Shown here in pieces: positions 35,968 to 46,683 of a stretch of 64,000 bases of DNA. The DNA comes from Clavelina lepadiformis. Its lineage: Eukaryota > Chordata > Ascidiacea > Aplousobranchia > Clavelinidae. The stretch is taken from positions 4,900,501 to 4,964,500 of the forward strand of contig NC_135241.1 in NCBI RefSeq assembly GCF_947623445.1. Reading direction: 5' to 3'. The notes below the pieces were generated by a model. The model had not been told where the DNA came from, made no database searches, and saw nothing but the letters and a program-made list of their open reading frames with translations. Position 1 is the first letter of the stretch, and each line of letters starts with the position of its first letter. The position numbers and the translations under genes were made by a program.

Positions 35968-38900
35968 ATGGGTTCATCTAATACCAGACATAAACAGCCA
36001 ACTCCTAACCAGGCAACCCCAGCCCCTGCAATAAAGCAGACTCCCCGACCTCAGATAAGCAATAAAACTGCTTTCACAACAGATACAAAAACAGAAAAGA
36101 AGAAGTATGACATCATGATTAGTTACAGCCATCAAGATGTCAACATGATGCATAAAGTGCATAGTAAGTTGGCTGATATTCATCTTATTTTGATGTTTGA
36201 TACCATTGATTTTCTTAGGGAATTAATCTTTTCTTTGGTTTGATAAATAATAAAAAACTCTTTATGACATAGCTACATTTCTATGGTTTTGTTTGGATTG
36301 GCTTTGTTGAAATGATGAAGATGATATGTATGTAATTGTTTATAGTATTATAATCTTTTTGTAAGTCCAATTTATTGACCTTGATTTGATTGGCTGTTTT
36401 AAAAACACAATTTTTCACTCTCAGATGCTTTGCAAAAAGAAGGTATTTCGGTCTGGGTGGACGAGAATGGTTTAGCTCCAGGTGCTGTATTTCTGCGAGA
36501 AATTGGCGAAGCCATTGTAGCTTCGAAACTATTCATAGTACTATTAAGCAAAGACTCAGTAACTTCAAAATACTGTCAGGTAATTTGAAATTCTCAAAAC
36601 TACCACATAAAAGTGTTTCAATAAAACATATCACACTACTGATAATATGTCTTCACTTTAATGAAGCATGCTTGTGTTAGCAAAAAGTATCACATTCTGT
36701 TTTTCATCAAGTTTGATATGCTGAGTTCCTTTTTAGGATGAAGTTTCCCTAGCATACATTTCAAACAAGGACATATTTGCACTTTCCCTGCTGCCATATG
36801 ATGAGATTGCCGGAGTAATGGATCTTGGCATGTGAGTTTAAACACATCCATATAACACAGTTTGAGTGAAGTGTTTTGAATCATTTCATTCTTGTTTTAG
36901 GAGACTGACATTGTCATGCGTGCAATGGACATTTGTCAATGAAAATCCGGATCAAAGTTTGTCCACATTCGTATCAAGCGTAAAATCGGCTTTGGCCAAG
37001 GTAAGTCAAGAAACTGTGGAGCACACTGGCGGAGACACTCTTGCAAGATCCGATGAATGTAAGCAGTATCAATTAAAGGAATTAACAACTTACATAATAT
37101 TGGTTTCTTTTATCAAGTTATATTTCAGTCACAAGAAGCACAGTAGAAGTAGTAGGACGTTTTAAATTTTATGTAATGCTGTTATGGGAAATTGTGTAAT
37201 TGTAAAACTTTATTTTGTAAGCGACTGACGAGGATCATGCACCAAATTTGGTAATGAATAGGCAGGCTTTCAAGTTTCGCCTTCAAGGCAAACATGATTC
37301 AACTCTCAGCTCAGCAAGCATTCCAACCATTGACAGCGATGTTTCAGCCCAATTTTGGGAAAGCAACTTCGGAAATGTCAAAGTTGTGGACTGGGACAAG
37401 TAAGATTGTTGTTTCTTACATAGTGCCGTGTTCCTATTTTTAAATCTTATAACTGACATAAAATCCAACAATGCACTTAACATTGTAAAACGCGTACTCT
37501 ATCAAATGTGATGTTAACTCATAAGAACATAGCTTATCTCAAAGTATTTGAAACAGTAAGCTGTATTCATAATAGGTTCACAACAGTCATGAAGCAACAC
37601 ATGGAATCAATGTGGTCTCAGTTTTCAGTGTCCCAAGATACAATAAAGCATCTCATTACGTTAATGGCAAAGGAAATGGACGTTGTGAATAACAAGCTAC
37701 TGCATAAGAACTACATGCGTAAGTAAAGTTTGCTGCTCATGGTACCCCAGTGTACGAATTTTTGTGACTTCTTTCAAAAAGTTTTCATGTAGACAATAAG
37801 AGCTACATTCAAAAAGGGTTTTTGCGAAGTTTTATGCAGAAAATCTGCAAATTTTTGTTTTGTAGTATTTTGCACAAAAGGAAAGGAGGTGTTAGCACTG
37901 GATGAAGCCATTGGGCTCTTTGCTGCAGCAGCAGTTGCTGTTCGGGAAGTCTTCCAGATTGATTCTTCAGTCAGATTAACTGCTATTGAGAACCTTGTTA
38001 GGTGCTACTGCACATGCTTTTGCTTGTCGGTAGTTGCATTTACAGTAATAATGAAGTTCTAATTTTTTTCCTGTTTTTTTTTTGTACCAGGAATTTTAAA
38101 TCAAATACGATGAACTGAACCATGTTTTTACTAACTTTTTTGTTTAAAGGACCATATTCCTTTTATTTTTCCAAATATAATATTCGTATTCCAACAATAA
38201 AAAGCCCTTTCTTGGCAGGTGACCACAAGTCCAAGGCAGTCATTAATGTCTTACTCGATCTCTTGTACGATGAAAACCAGGATGTAAGGGTTGTGGCAGC
38301 CATATCACTAGCGCATGCAGCAAGTGAAATCAAAAAGCCAAAAACCAGAAGCGAAGTTATGAATGGGTAAAGTTTTGTAGCCACTACATTTCAAAAAATA
38401 CATTAGATTAATTATAATTGCCTTGTTAAAATTTTAATGTGCACAGTACATTTAAGATAGCTTCCATAATGACATTATTTAACTTTCAAAAGATTACTGA
38501 GTTGCTTAAGCAATGATGACCGTCTCGTACGTGAGAGTGGATGTCTGGCGCTGGGCAGAATGAAAAGTAAAATAGCAATCAAGAAACTTGTCTATCTGTG
38601 GTAAGTTGTTAATAATGTACATAAATTTCTCTTTCTTAATGTGTACTGTATACTGTATAAGGACAAATAGAGAAAATATAGAAATAAAAACATTCCCAGT
38701 AAGTTTAATGCCTCTGAACTTGAGTAAAGAGGTCAGTCTATATATGTGCAACAGCTATTATTGTAAAATTTTACATAGCTACGCACTGTAGTACATCCAT
38801 AAATGTCATGTGCAATACGTTATTGAGACTTGTTCTTTGTATATTTCCAGGAGGAACGATTACATTTCAACAGTCCGTGAAGCGGCACAGATTGCCATCC

Positions 38901-38989
38901 ACCAGATAGGTGGCGATGAGGCAGAGCAAGCTATTCACATCACCAGGGTCCTTGGTGAAGAAATCCAAAAGTTGAAGACAAATGAGTGA
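35968..38989 (+). CDS. TIR-domain plus HEAT-repeat protein, ten exons
   Basis: Exons: 35968..36163, 36425..36579, 36737..36831, 36901..37058, 37222..37399, 37576..37718, 37866..38001, about 38202..38365 (acceptor uncertain), 38493..38600 and 38851..38989. All phases agree except at the uncertain acceptor. The product is about 490 residues. The N-terminus MGSSNT fits an N-myristoylation signal (Gly2, Thr6), followed by a Pro/Thr-rich linker. A TIR domain runs from about residue 47 to 165 (KKYDIMISYSHQD, GISVWVDENGLAPGA, LFIVLLSKDS). SKYCQDEVSLA carries Glu119 at the position of the NADase glutamate of SARM1-like TIRs. A middle region without known domain follows. The C-terminal third is HEAT/armadillo-like (VLLDLLYDENQDVRVVAAIS, RLVRESGCLALGRM). 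The order TIR then HEAT is the reverse of SARM1. A role in innate or NAD-linked signalling is inference. AATAAA at 39750. Confidence 0.85.
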
Positions 38990-40220
38990 ACCAGCGGATT
39001 TTTTCCATGGAACAAAAATGTTATTACTTCATTGATTACTTATAGACTTCTTCAATCACATAAAAGTTTATTATGAGCCCCCAACGCAAATGTAATTAAA
39101 GTTATTTTGTTCAGTGCTTTGCCATCACTGTTGTCTACGCCAAACTTTGATAGTTCTCAGAACAACATACAACCAGATAACAGTGATGTGGTCATATAAA
39201 AGGCTTGAATTACGACCACCTGATTATGAAATGTATCGTATTTTTTAAGACGCACTTAATATATCAATGAATTATATATACATTTCTATTTCTAGCACTC
39301 GGGGTGCTCAATAGTTCTTATTGCATTATGATTTGACTGTAAGTAGCTGTGCCGTTGTTATCTCTACTGTGAGCAGTTTTATATTTAGAATTTTACAAGT
39401 TCCATTTGAAAAAAATATATATATGTTTTGTTTTCTTCAGTAGTTATGCCTATTTAGTTGCTACCTATCATTGTGTTAACTTATTCATGTATCACTCATT
39501 TAAATGCAAGTTGCACATAATTATATTACGTGTGTTTGCAAACTGATGTTTTTTAGCGTAGTCTCCAGTTTTTACAAGTATTTATTGCACATGGACCTCA
39601 GGTGCTTGTTACATATAGAATCTTTTGTCATATTGGGAAAAATTGCACATATGTCGTATTGAAAATTGTGCTGTTGCATGGTGCTTTTATATTTTATATT
39701 TCTACTTATTATTACCCTCTCATGTTATATTGTTTTTGCATCAACCTTCAATAAATATAAAGTAGTTTATTGCAACTTAAAAGTTGATCACATCAAGAGA
39801 TGCATTATTTTACAGGATGGCATACAGTCATCAGTGACATATTACATTGTCTTTAAGAACCATCCAGAGGAGTGGGAGAACCAACATCGATGAACATGCA
39901 TCAGATCATTTATTTTATCACACAAAAGTTTCCCTGTCTTCCAGTGTTTGACTAAGTTTACGAATCTCCACTTCTGATACCAGCATTACCATACATACTT
40001 TAACTTAATTACTACACTGCAATTCCTGTTTAGTTCCAGTTTGCTGATCTATTCAATTAAGCATCAGTGTATTATTCTAACTGAAACGGTTTACTCAAGC
40101 TCAGTGCTATAGTTTTAATAGGCCTGATTTTAAATACAGTTTAAAATTTAAGAGCTTTAAAATATTGGCATCTTACTTGTGACTTAAAACGATTGGTTTT
40201 ATTTAGCACTTAACTTGATT
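38990..40220. other. Convergent 3' region between the TIR-HEAT gene and WRAP53
   Basis: Probable 3' UTR of the TIR-HEAT gene to about 39770 (AATAAA 39750-39755), then spacer. The minus-strand WRAP53 poly(A) signal is at 40198-40203. Confidence 0.5.
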
Positions 40221-42084
40221 TTAAACAGCGGTGTCATTGTTTGTTACAGCATTTTTAGGAAAGCAGTTCTCCAGCAACCATAACTTAACCTTATTCTCCT
40301 GTATAGTGTTGCTTTTAAACATAGCATCAACCTCGTCATCACTGCCACAGGGTTCAGGAAACTTCCTTTGACCGGATGAAGTTGCAATTATTGGCAAATA
40401 TGGATGTACAGAGCATCCATTGACACAATCATTGTGAGCAGTGAATGAATACGTCGGGTTCAACATTTTAGCCTTAACATCCATTTGTAGCAAATCCATG
40501 TCTGCAAAGCTATTAATTGTATCTTTAACATCCCATAAATGTACTTCACCAGTTGTGGATCCAGATGCTAATTTGAGTTCACAACCTTCCATGTAGTCAT
40601 TAATCATATCAAAATATATCCGTTGATTCGTGTCAACCTCACGGCACATTTCAAACATACAAGTTTGTAGGTTTCGAAGGTCCCAACATTTCAGGGAATT
40701 GCTTTTTCTTGCACCAGTGTAAAGACGATTACCATCATTTGAAAAACTGACATGAGTGACACCTGTTGTGTGAGCGTTAACGAAATCTAGTAAGCAACCA
40801 TTGACTGGGCTGTAAAGACCCACGGAGCCATCATAACAAGCACAAGCAAACAGTGTTTCATCAGGTCCAAATTGCACAGAGGATATAATATTTCTTTGAG
40901 ATTGACTGTGTTTTTTCTTACCAGTTTTCCACTTTTCACACTCTGATCCTGGCCGATCAGTGTAGAAAATACATACCTCCCTGTTAAAAAAGGAATTCTT
41001 AGAAGAATTTACTAGATAGATACTTTAACATTATAGCATACTCGTAGCTAAAGAAAACGCATGAAGGTTGTTAATGAAATATTTTACTTTACTTTTTGAA
41101 GCCGCAAAGTAGCTGCTGTCCATTAGGGCTGAAGCAAACACTGTTAGCTGCTTGAATTTCTTGCACAGGACTAAGTGCAATGTATGAGGCTCTTAATGAT
41201 CCATCAAAAGCATCCCATAAATGAACAGGTTGATCCCTTGAAGATGTTACAAAACAACACGTGGCTGGATCTTGTGAGTTCATTAAGGGCCACCAACAAA
41301 AATCATAAATTATTTCAGGCTCTTGAACTTTTAAGCAGGCATCTAGAGCTATAGGTTCTGATAAATCTTGCCAATCATTTTTCAAAAATTGAACAGGAGT
41401 ATTGAATAGATGTACTTTTTTGTCATTAGTACTTGTTAAAAAGCACAATCCATCCGGTGCCCATTTCAAACCTTTGAAGAAATTTCCTGGTTCAAACAAT
41501 TTTGTATGACCGATGAGATGATGACTGATTTTTTCAGATTTTGAATGTTCCATGGCATCATCGCAAGAACCAGAACTTTCTGTAAAAAGCTGCTTGGTTG
41601 TGTTTGTGTTTGTAACTATTTCTGTCCTTGTCTCAGCAGACAATGATGTTTTTGCATTTTGACCATGATTCTCAAGGGGGTTATGTGATTCGTTAATATC
41701 ATTGTTATTATCAGTTTCCTGTATTTCTTCATCATGATTGGTATTATCTTCAGGTGTTGATTGGTTTTGAACTGCAGCACCTTTATCTTCATAATGGCAA
41801 TTGGAAGAATTATCAGCTATTTCACTGACTTCATGTACAACAGCAATGGATTTGGGGGAAATTGTGCAATTGCAATCGTCTGAACAAGTTTCATTGTCAT
41901 GCTTAATTTTCTTTATGTGTGCATGCTCTAGCTCATCAGTTTCTGCCATTCGCTTAGATTCTTTTTCGGGCTGGAGACGCATATTCCACTTTTCAGCAAT
42001 CATTTCATTGTACACGATAGCTTGCAAAATTTCTTCCAACACATCCCTGATCGGTTGATCACTTAATAAAGCACTTTCAGACAT
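40221..42084 (-). CDS. WRAP53: Telomerase Cajal body protein 1 / WRAP53 homologue
   Basis: Two exons, 42084..41093 and 40980..40221, join in phase 2 and give about 583 residues. The start is the first ATG (MSESALLSDQPIRDVLEE); the frame is open upstream only without an ATG. A long acidic, low-complexity N-terminal region precedes the WD40 propeller. Diagnostic stretches match the WRAP53 family: GNFFKGLKWAPDGLCFLTS, REVDTNQRIYFDM, SGSTTGEVHLWD, and near the C-terminus ATSSGQRKFPEP. WRAP53 binds CAB-box small RNAs and takes telomerase and scaRNPs to Cajal bodies. The second-exon stop is only 18 bases from an AATAAA, so the 3' UTR is very short. It is convergent with the TIR-HEAT gene. Confidence 0.95.
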
Positions 42085-43603
42085 GCTTAATTTCCAAAAG
42101 AGTTCTTTTTGGTTCCAAGATTGTTCAATGTGAATATTCAAAGCAGACCAAAAGTACCACTAGCATGTTCAAAGCTTGTATAGACCTATATTTAAAATCT
42201 ATAATGTTGCTTTGTTCCTAGAAATAGAACCTAATCAGCTTAACATTAGCCTTTGACGTTATTTCAAAACTGTAGAAGATAGTAGAAGGACTGAAACTAT
42301 ATTCAATTCATTAAAAGTAATAGAAAAAAGAAATAAATGCGATAAGCATGTTAATAGGCTAGGCTAGTACCGTGTGGCAATGTGTTTTGTGCAGAACATA
42401 TCTATAATCTTTACATATTTGCAATTAGCTGAAGCACAGAACTGTATATATATAGCTTAACAGCACACGCTGCAAAGCAAAAAATTGGGTGTGGTGGCAG
42501 TACTAACCTTACATCGTTAATTCGTTATGGCATCAAAGTGTAGTTAACATTAACATTTTCCACATTAAAAGCTTCTGAGCTTTCGCTGCTTTTTTGGTTG
42601 GTTGATTGCAAGTTTGTGGGCGTATTTCTTGTCATGCTTTGCTATAAAAAGGTTAGCACCAGCTTTTCGTTCCCAACAGTCAATGGCGAAAAATAAACGC
42701 TACAAAAATAAATCGCTCCAACATCGTCTGCAATTTGCATGTGCGAATTATGCATATGACATTTGAAGAATAATGAAGTGATGGTAAGAAACGAAATCGG
42801 GATCTCCCCTTTTCGATACTAAGTAGTCCATTAATAATGTAAATGTTGATATAGCGGGAAAAAACTCAAGCTTATATCTAATTCAGGAAACGCAATGTAA
42901 GGTTTTTATTCACAAATGTAGTGTCTGTACTTATATGTCCGCAGTCAAAACGTTCCAACAATTACAGTAACTGATCACATCATAAACACCATACACGAGG
43001 AGCAGATCGAGTCTTGCATAGCCCATTAAATAACAGGTCGATTTTGGTTTACTTTCTTATATCAGGCCTGTTTAAGATTCTAGCCGGCTGTGAGGTTGGG
43101 GTGAACACGTCCTTTAAGGAGCCACAGGTTAATTTTATGGGAGTCATAGAAGTTACATCTGCGCCGCGGCCATATAGACCTACATTTCAAACTTCATTGG
43201 ACATGTCACACAATTAAAGGAATGAAATCGATCGTCAGTCGTAAAACATAAACAAGTTATTGGAATAAAACTATCACAGGATGGAATAGGATATAATAAT
43301 AATATCGCATTAACAGGCCATTTGAACTTATTTCAGTGTAACGTCTGCTCGGTAGCGAATTGGTTGCGCAATTGCGATCCCGGTTCGATACCCAATCGCG
43401 CTACTCTTATAGTGCAAATAAGGCACTTGCAGACTTATTGCTCTTGTTCAGTAGTTCTTTTCAACAGTTTTAAATTCGGACAATGACCTACAAAGAATTA
43501 AAAAAGCAAATACTCATAAGATAAGTGTCAGTAGAAAGTTGCGCAAAGGCAAGCTCGGTAACTCGAGCTTGAGCGTTAAGGAATCATAGCTGAGTTTACA
43601 ATG
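42085..43603. other. Intergenic, WRAP53 5' flank
   Basis: No gene seen. A tRNA-like A/B-box pair near 43350-43390 is discussed as rejected. Confidence 0.45.
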
Positions 43604-43930
43604 AGTTGTGCAATAACCAACCACCAGCTCTCTGGCTGAAGTAGAAGGGGTTACGAGCATTCAGCTGTGTAATAACACTATCACTAGCTCTCAGACTGCT
43701 GCTGAAAGAGAAGGGGTTTCGGGTATGCAGCGGAGTGGTGACTATGCTCCCAGCGATCAGGTTTCAGCTGAAAGAGAAGGGGTTGCAAGCATGCAGCGGA
43801 GTGGTGACTCTACTACCAGCGATCAGGCTGCAGCTGAAGGGCTTGGGGGTATTCTGCTTAGTGATGGCCCTACCACCAGTGCGCAGATTGCAGTTCAATC
43901 AGAAGTGCAGCTGACTGATGGCCCTTCCAC
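43604..43930 (+). repeat. Tandem 66-bp (22-residue) coding repeat, about five degenerate units
   Basis: Successive units begin near 43604, 43664, 43730, 43796 and 43860. Each reads roughly SGDxxTSDQxAAEREGVxxMQR in one frame. Unit length is near 66 bp, so the reading frame is kept. The repeat is the N-terminal part of the frame below. Confidence 0.7.
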
Positions 43931-44270
43931 CAGGGTGCATGTGATGGACATCTCTCCACTTCCTGATGCGAAACTGACCACTCGGAAGAGGAAAGCCATG
44001 AAATCGCAGGTGCTAACCAGTTCACCTTTCAAGAAAATTTTACTTTCAAAGAGCAAAGTTCCTTCCTCAAACAAACGTATCCATAAAAGGAACAAGAAGC
44101 AATTGCAATTTCCCGGAAGCTATGAATGTCTGATCTGCAGTGAATTGTATATACATCCACCGAAAGAAGACTGGATCCAGTGTTCTTTGTGCAAAAAGTG
44201 GTGTCATGAAAACTGCTCTGCTTATCCTGGACATGGCAATTTTGTGTGTGAATTTTGCGCTAAAAAGTAG
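43617..44270 (+). CDS. Repeat-bearing protein fragment with C-terminal PHD-like zinc finger, probably transposon-derived
   Basis: The frame is open from 43617 (after TAA at 43614); the first ATG is 43725. After the 22-residue repeats come a basic stretch (TTRKRKAMK, NKRIHKRNKKQ) and a zinc-finger-like end. That end reads C-x2-C, then WIQCSLCKKWCHENC, then FVCEFC, stopping right after. This CxxC...WxxCxxCxxWxHxxC...FxCxxC pattern is like the C-terminal finger of many pogo/Tigger-type DDE transposases. No DDE catalytic domain is seen. A repeat with GGGGCAAG-type inverted ends lies 300 bases downstream. It is probably a 5'-deleted transposon end or a domesticated remnant; a genuine terminal exon of a host gene is not excluded. 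Confidence 0.5.
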   Translation, partial: PTTSSLAEVEGVTSIQLCNNTITSSQTAAEREGVSGMQRSGDYAPSDQVSAEREGVASMQRSGDSTTSDQAAAEGLGGILLSDGPTTSAQIAVQSEVQLTDGPSTRVHVMDISPLPDAKLTTRKRKAMKSQVLTSSPFKKILLSKSKVPSSNKRIHKRNKKQLQFPGSYECLICSELYIHPPKEDWIQCSLCKKWCHENCSAYPGHGNFVCEFCAKK

Positions 44271-44574
44271 CCTGTCATTCTGCCTCATTGTTGGCTAATG
44301 TTATTCGCCTATGTGTGCTGCAAATAGAGACAAATCGTTTTTTGATATGACAAGATATTGGCAGTGCTGTATATATTCGTTATTACAATTGATTACTTGT
44401 TTATTGTTTTCACGCAATGCTTTAGTGGAAGGCATAAATTAGAGTAAGATAATATGAAATATTTCAGAGTATTAAGCACAAAAAACATACAAAACGGCTT
44501 CAGTGGTGGTTATAGAAGTCCAAACCTTACAAAATACCTGCAAAATTAAAGCTCAAATCGAGTTTGGTAATAAT

Positions 44575-44814
44575 GGGGTAGGACGGGACGGGTGTCCCGT
44601 CCTGCCCTAGGTGTGGGGCAAGATGGGACAACTTAATTTTATTTTATTTTTTTAATTACGGCGGTGTGTGATTTTGGCCGAGTCTAATATTATGGTTGCT
44701 GGTAGTGGTGCACCTAAGGTATATTATGGTACCAAAGTTAGCAAAATTGATGAAAGGGAATTCTTTAAAATACTGATTGAAGTTAAGTGTCCCGTCTTGC
44801 CCCACTTTCCCCTA
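44575..44814. mobile_element. pogo/Tigger-like MITE or transposon 3' end
   Basis: GGGGCAAGATGGGACA at 44615-44630 is inverted at 44788-44803 with one mismatch. A further palindrome built on GGGACGGG...GTCCCGTCC lies at the left end. Such GGGGCAAGA(T/C)GGGACA termini are typical of pogo/Tigger-type elements in invertebrates, by recollection. Exact boundaries and a TA duplication were not resolved. Confidence 0.55.
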
Positions 44815-46683
44815 CCTTCTTAGTCCGAGGACAAAAAATATTATATCAAAGTATACCATTGCTGTGTCTACTTCGAATTTGATTGCTTTGATTTTCAACT
44901 GCAAAAACTTAACATGTAGGCCTAATTGTACCAGGTTAAAGTTTTTCTGTTGCAAGCTAACGTTTGGCTGCACAAGTTTTTGCTCAATGAAAATTAGAAA
45001 CGAAACTGAAACGGTACGATATTTTTCGGAGACTCCAGCATTACCTTGCGGTTATTTTTAGATCTATGCGCATGTTGCTTACTGATCAGAACATGCAGAC
45101 TATAAGATAATTTTTCAGAAAAGATTGTGGGTGGTTACGCACGAGTGATTGTTAGTGAAGTTGGGCGTGCTTTGCATTACGTCTCAACCAAGACATTTCC
45201 GCACTAAAACCGCAATGCCGTAATCTGTTTCGATTTCCATCGTAAGCACAGTTAACCACCTTTTGATGAAATTAATCGCACAAAATTGTTTTTTTGATTT
45301 TCATTATAGTTTAAATACAGTACAGTTTAACTTTAAAATGTTTCATTTGTTTTGGTTTGGTTAGCTTTTTGTCGTTATAGCATCACAGATGAATTAACAC
45401 TTTGCACCTTTTACTCGGTCGAGACTTTACACTTTTTCTCTGTTGTTTGTAGCGCCCGAGTATCTTGTTGTTCTATTATGCTCTAAAGTCTAAAGGGTAG
45501 CACCATATATTTACCGTTCCGACTGTCGATGGTGAAAAATATACAACAAGATACAAAATCACAAAAAATTAAAGCACTTTCAATTAACTTCATTTGCAAG
45601 TGAGTATTGTGCCATTTAGACCTATGTGATCATTTTGCTTGATTTTTCAAAAGCTTGCCAGAGCTATATGTGATATTTTAATGTACGTTATAATTTGCTA
45701 CAAAGGGCTAAATAATTAAACAAAACTCCAATTAGATTAATTTAAATCTACGTGTTTAAATCTCTTTGGTCAAGCTAAGCCTTTAACTTAAAAACTATTC
45801 GGAGATCATACTACTATTCGTTGCATTAAACATTTTATTAAGTTATAACGGTATGGCTGTTTACAAATTAGCTTGGTTGAAACTTATTGAAGAGAGTGAT
45901 AATTGTTTGGAAAAAATTCCCGATTTTTTACCTAAAGTTGTCTTTACCCCCACAATTGTTAGAACATGATTCGAGTCATTTTGGACTTTGACTCAAGTCA
46001 AGTCATTTATTACTTTTAAATTGAGTTAAGTCGAGTCATCAAAAAACGTCGAATTATTACAACACTGATATAGAATATTATGTATTTTGGCACAACAAAT
46101 GGGTTACCTAGCACCTTGCAAATTTCATTATTTAGATGACGTCACTAACCTCGTGATGCTTTCTGCCTAACCACACAAGGGTGAGAAAGTCGTTTTGGAC
46201 TCGCAAGGGTCAGCAGTCAGCACCGAGCGGTTGAGGACGGCAGAGTGCGTAAGGTCTGAAGTTGTTCTACGTGGATTTTTTCGTCATATAACGAAACTGT
46301 TATCCCTGTACCTTATCCAGTCATAGAATAAGTTCGATACGTAATTATAACATCGTCATTTTTTGTTACCTCTTGCAGAACCTGCCAGAGCAGCAGTGCT
46401 GGGTATAATGTCTTTCACCCATTTACCGACTTTGCTTAGATCTCTTGTCTTTGCGTATACAGCAGTAGGTTTAGGCCTAGCGCAAGTTTTTCTATCGTAA
46501 TCTCATAGGCTAACGAGATATTTTCTAATCGATCTGTAGGTTAGCAGGCCGTATAGGGTGATTATGTGTTTGATATAAAGTAGTAAAGTGTCCATAAATT
46601 GTCAATTAACCAGCTGGTTGTATACCACTATATCAGCATATAATAAACAAAGAAATTAATTGGTGACCAATTTAAAAAATTTG
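44815..46683. other. Intergenic, upstream of the adiponectin receptor
   Basis: AT-rich. The last 500 bases are probably promoter and 5' UTR. No other feature. Confidence 0.45.

Noticed and set aside
43349-43405. tRNA-like A box (TAGCGAATTGG) and B box (GGTTCGATACC)
   Set aside because: The spacing of about 29 nt is too short for a tRNA, no cloverleaf can be drawn, and no SINE body or tail follows. At best a decayed SINE head.
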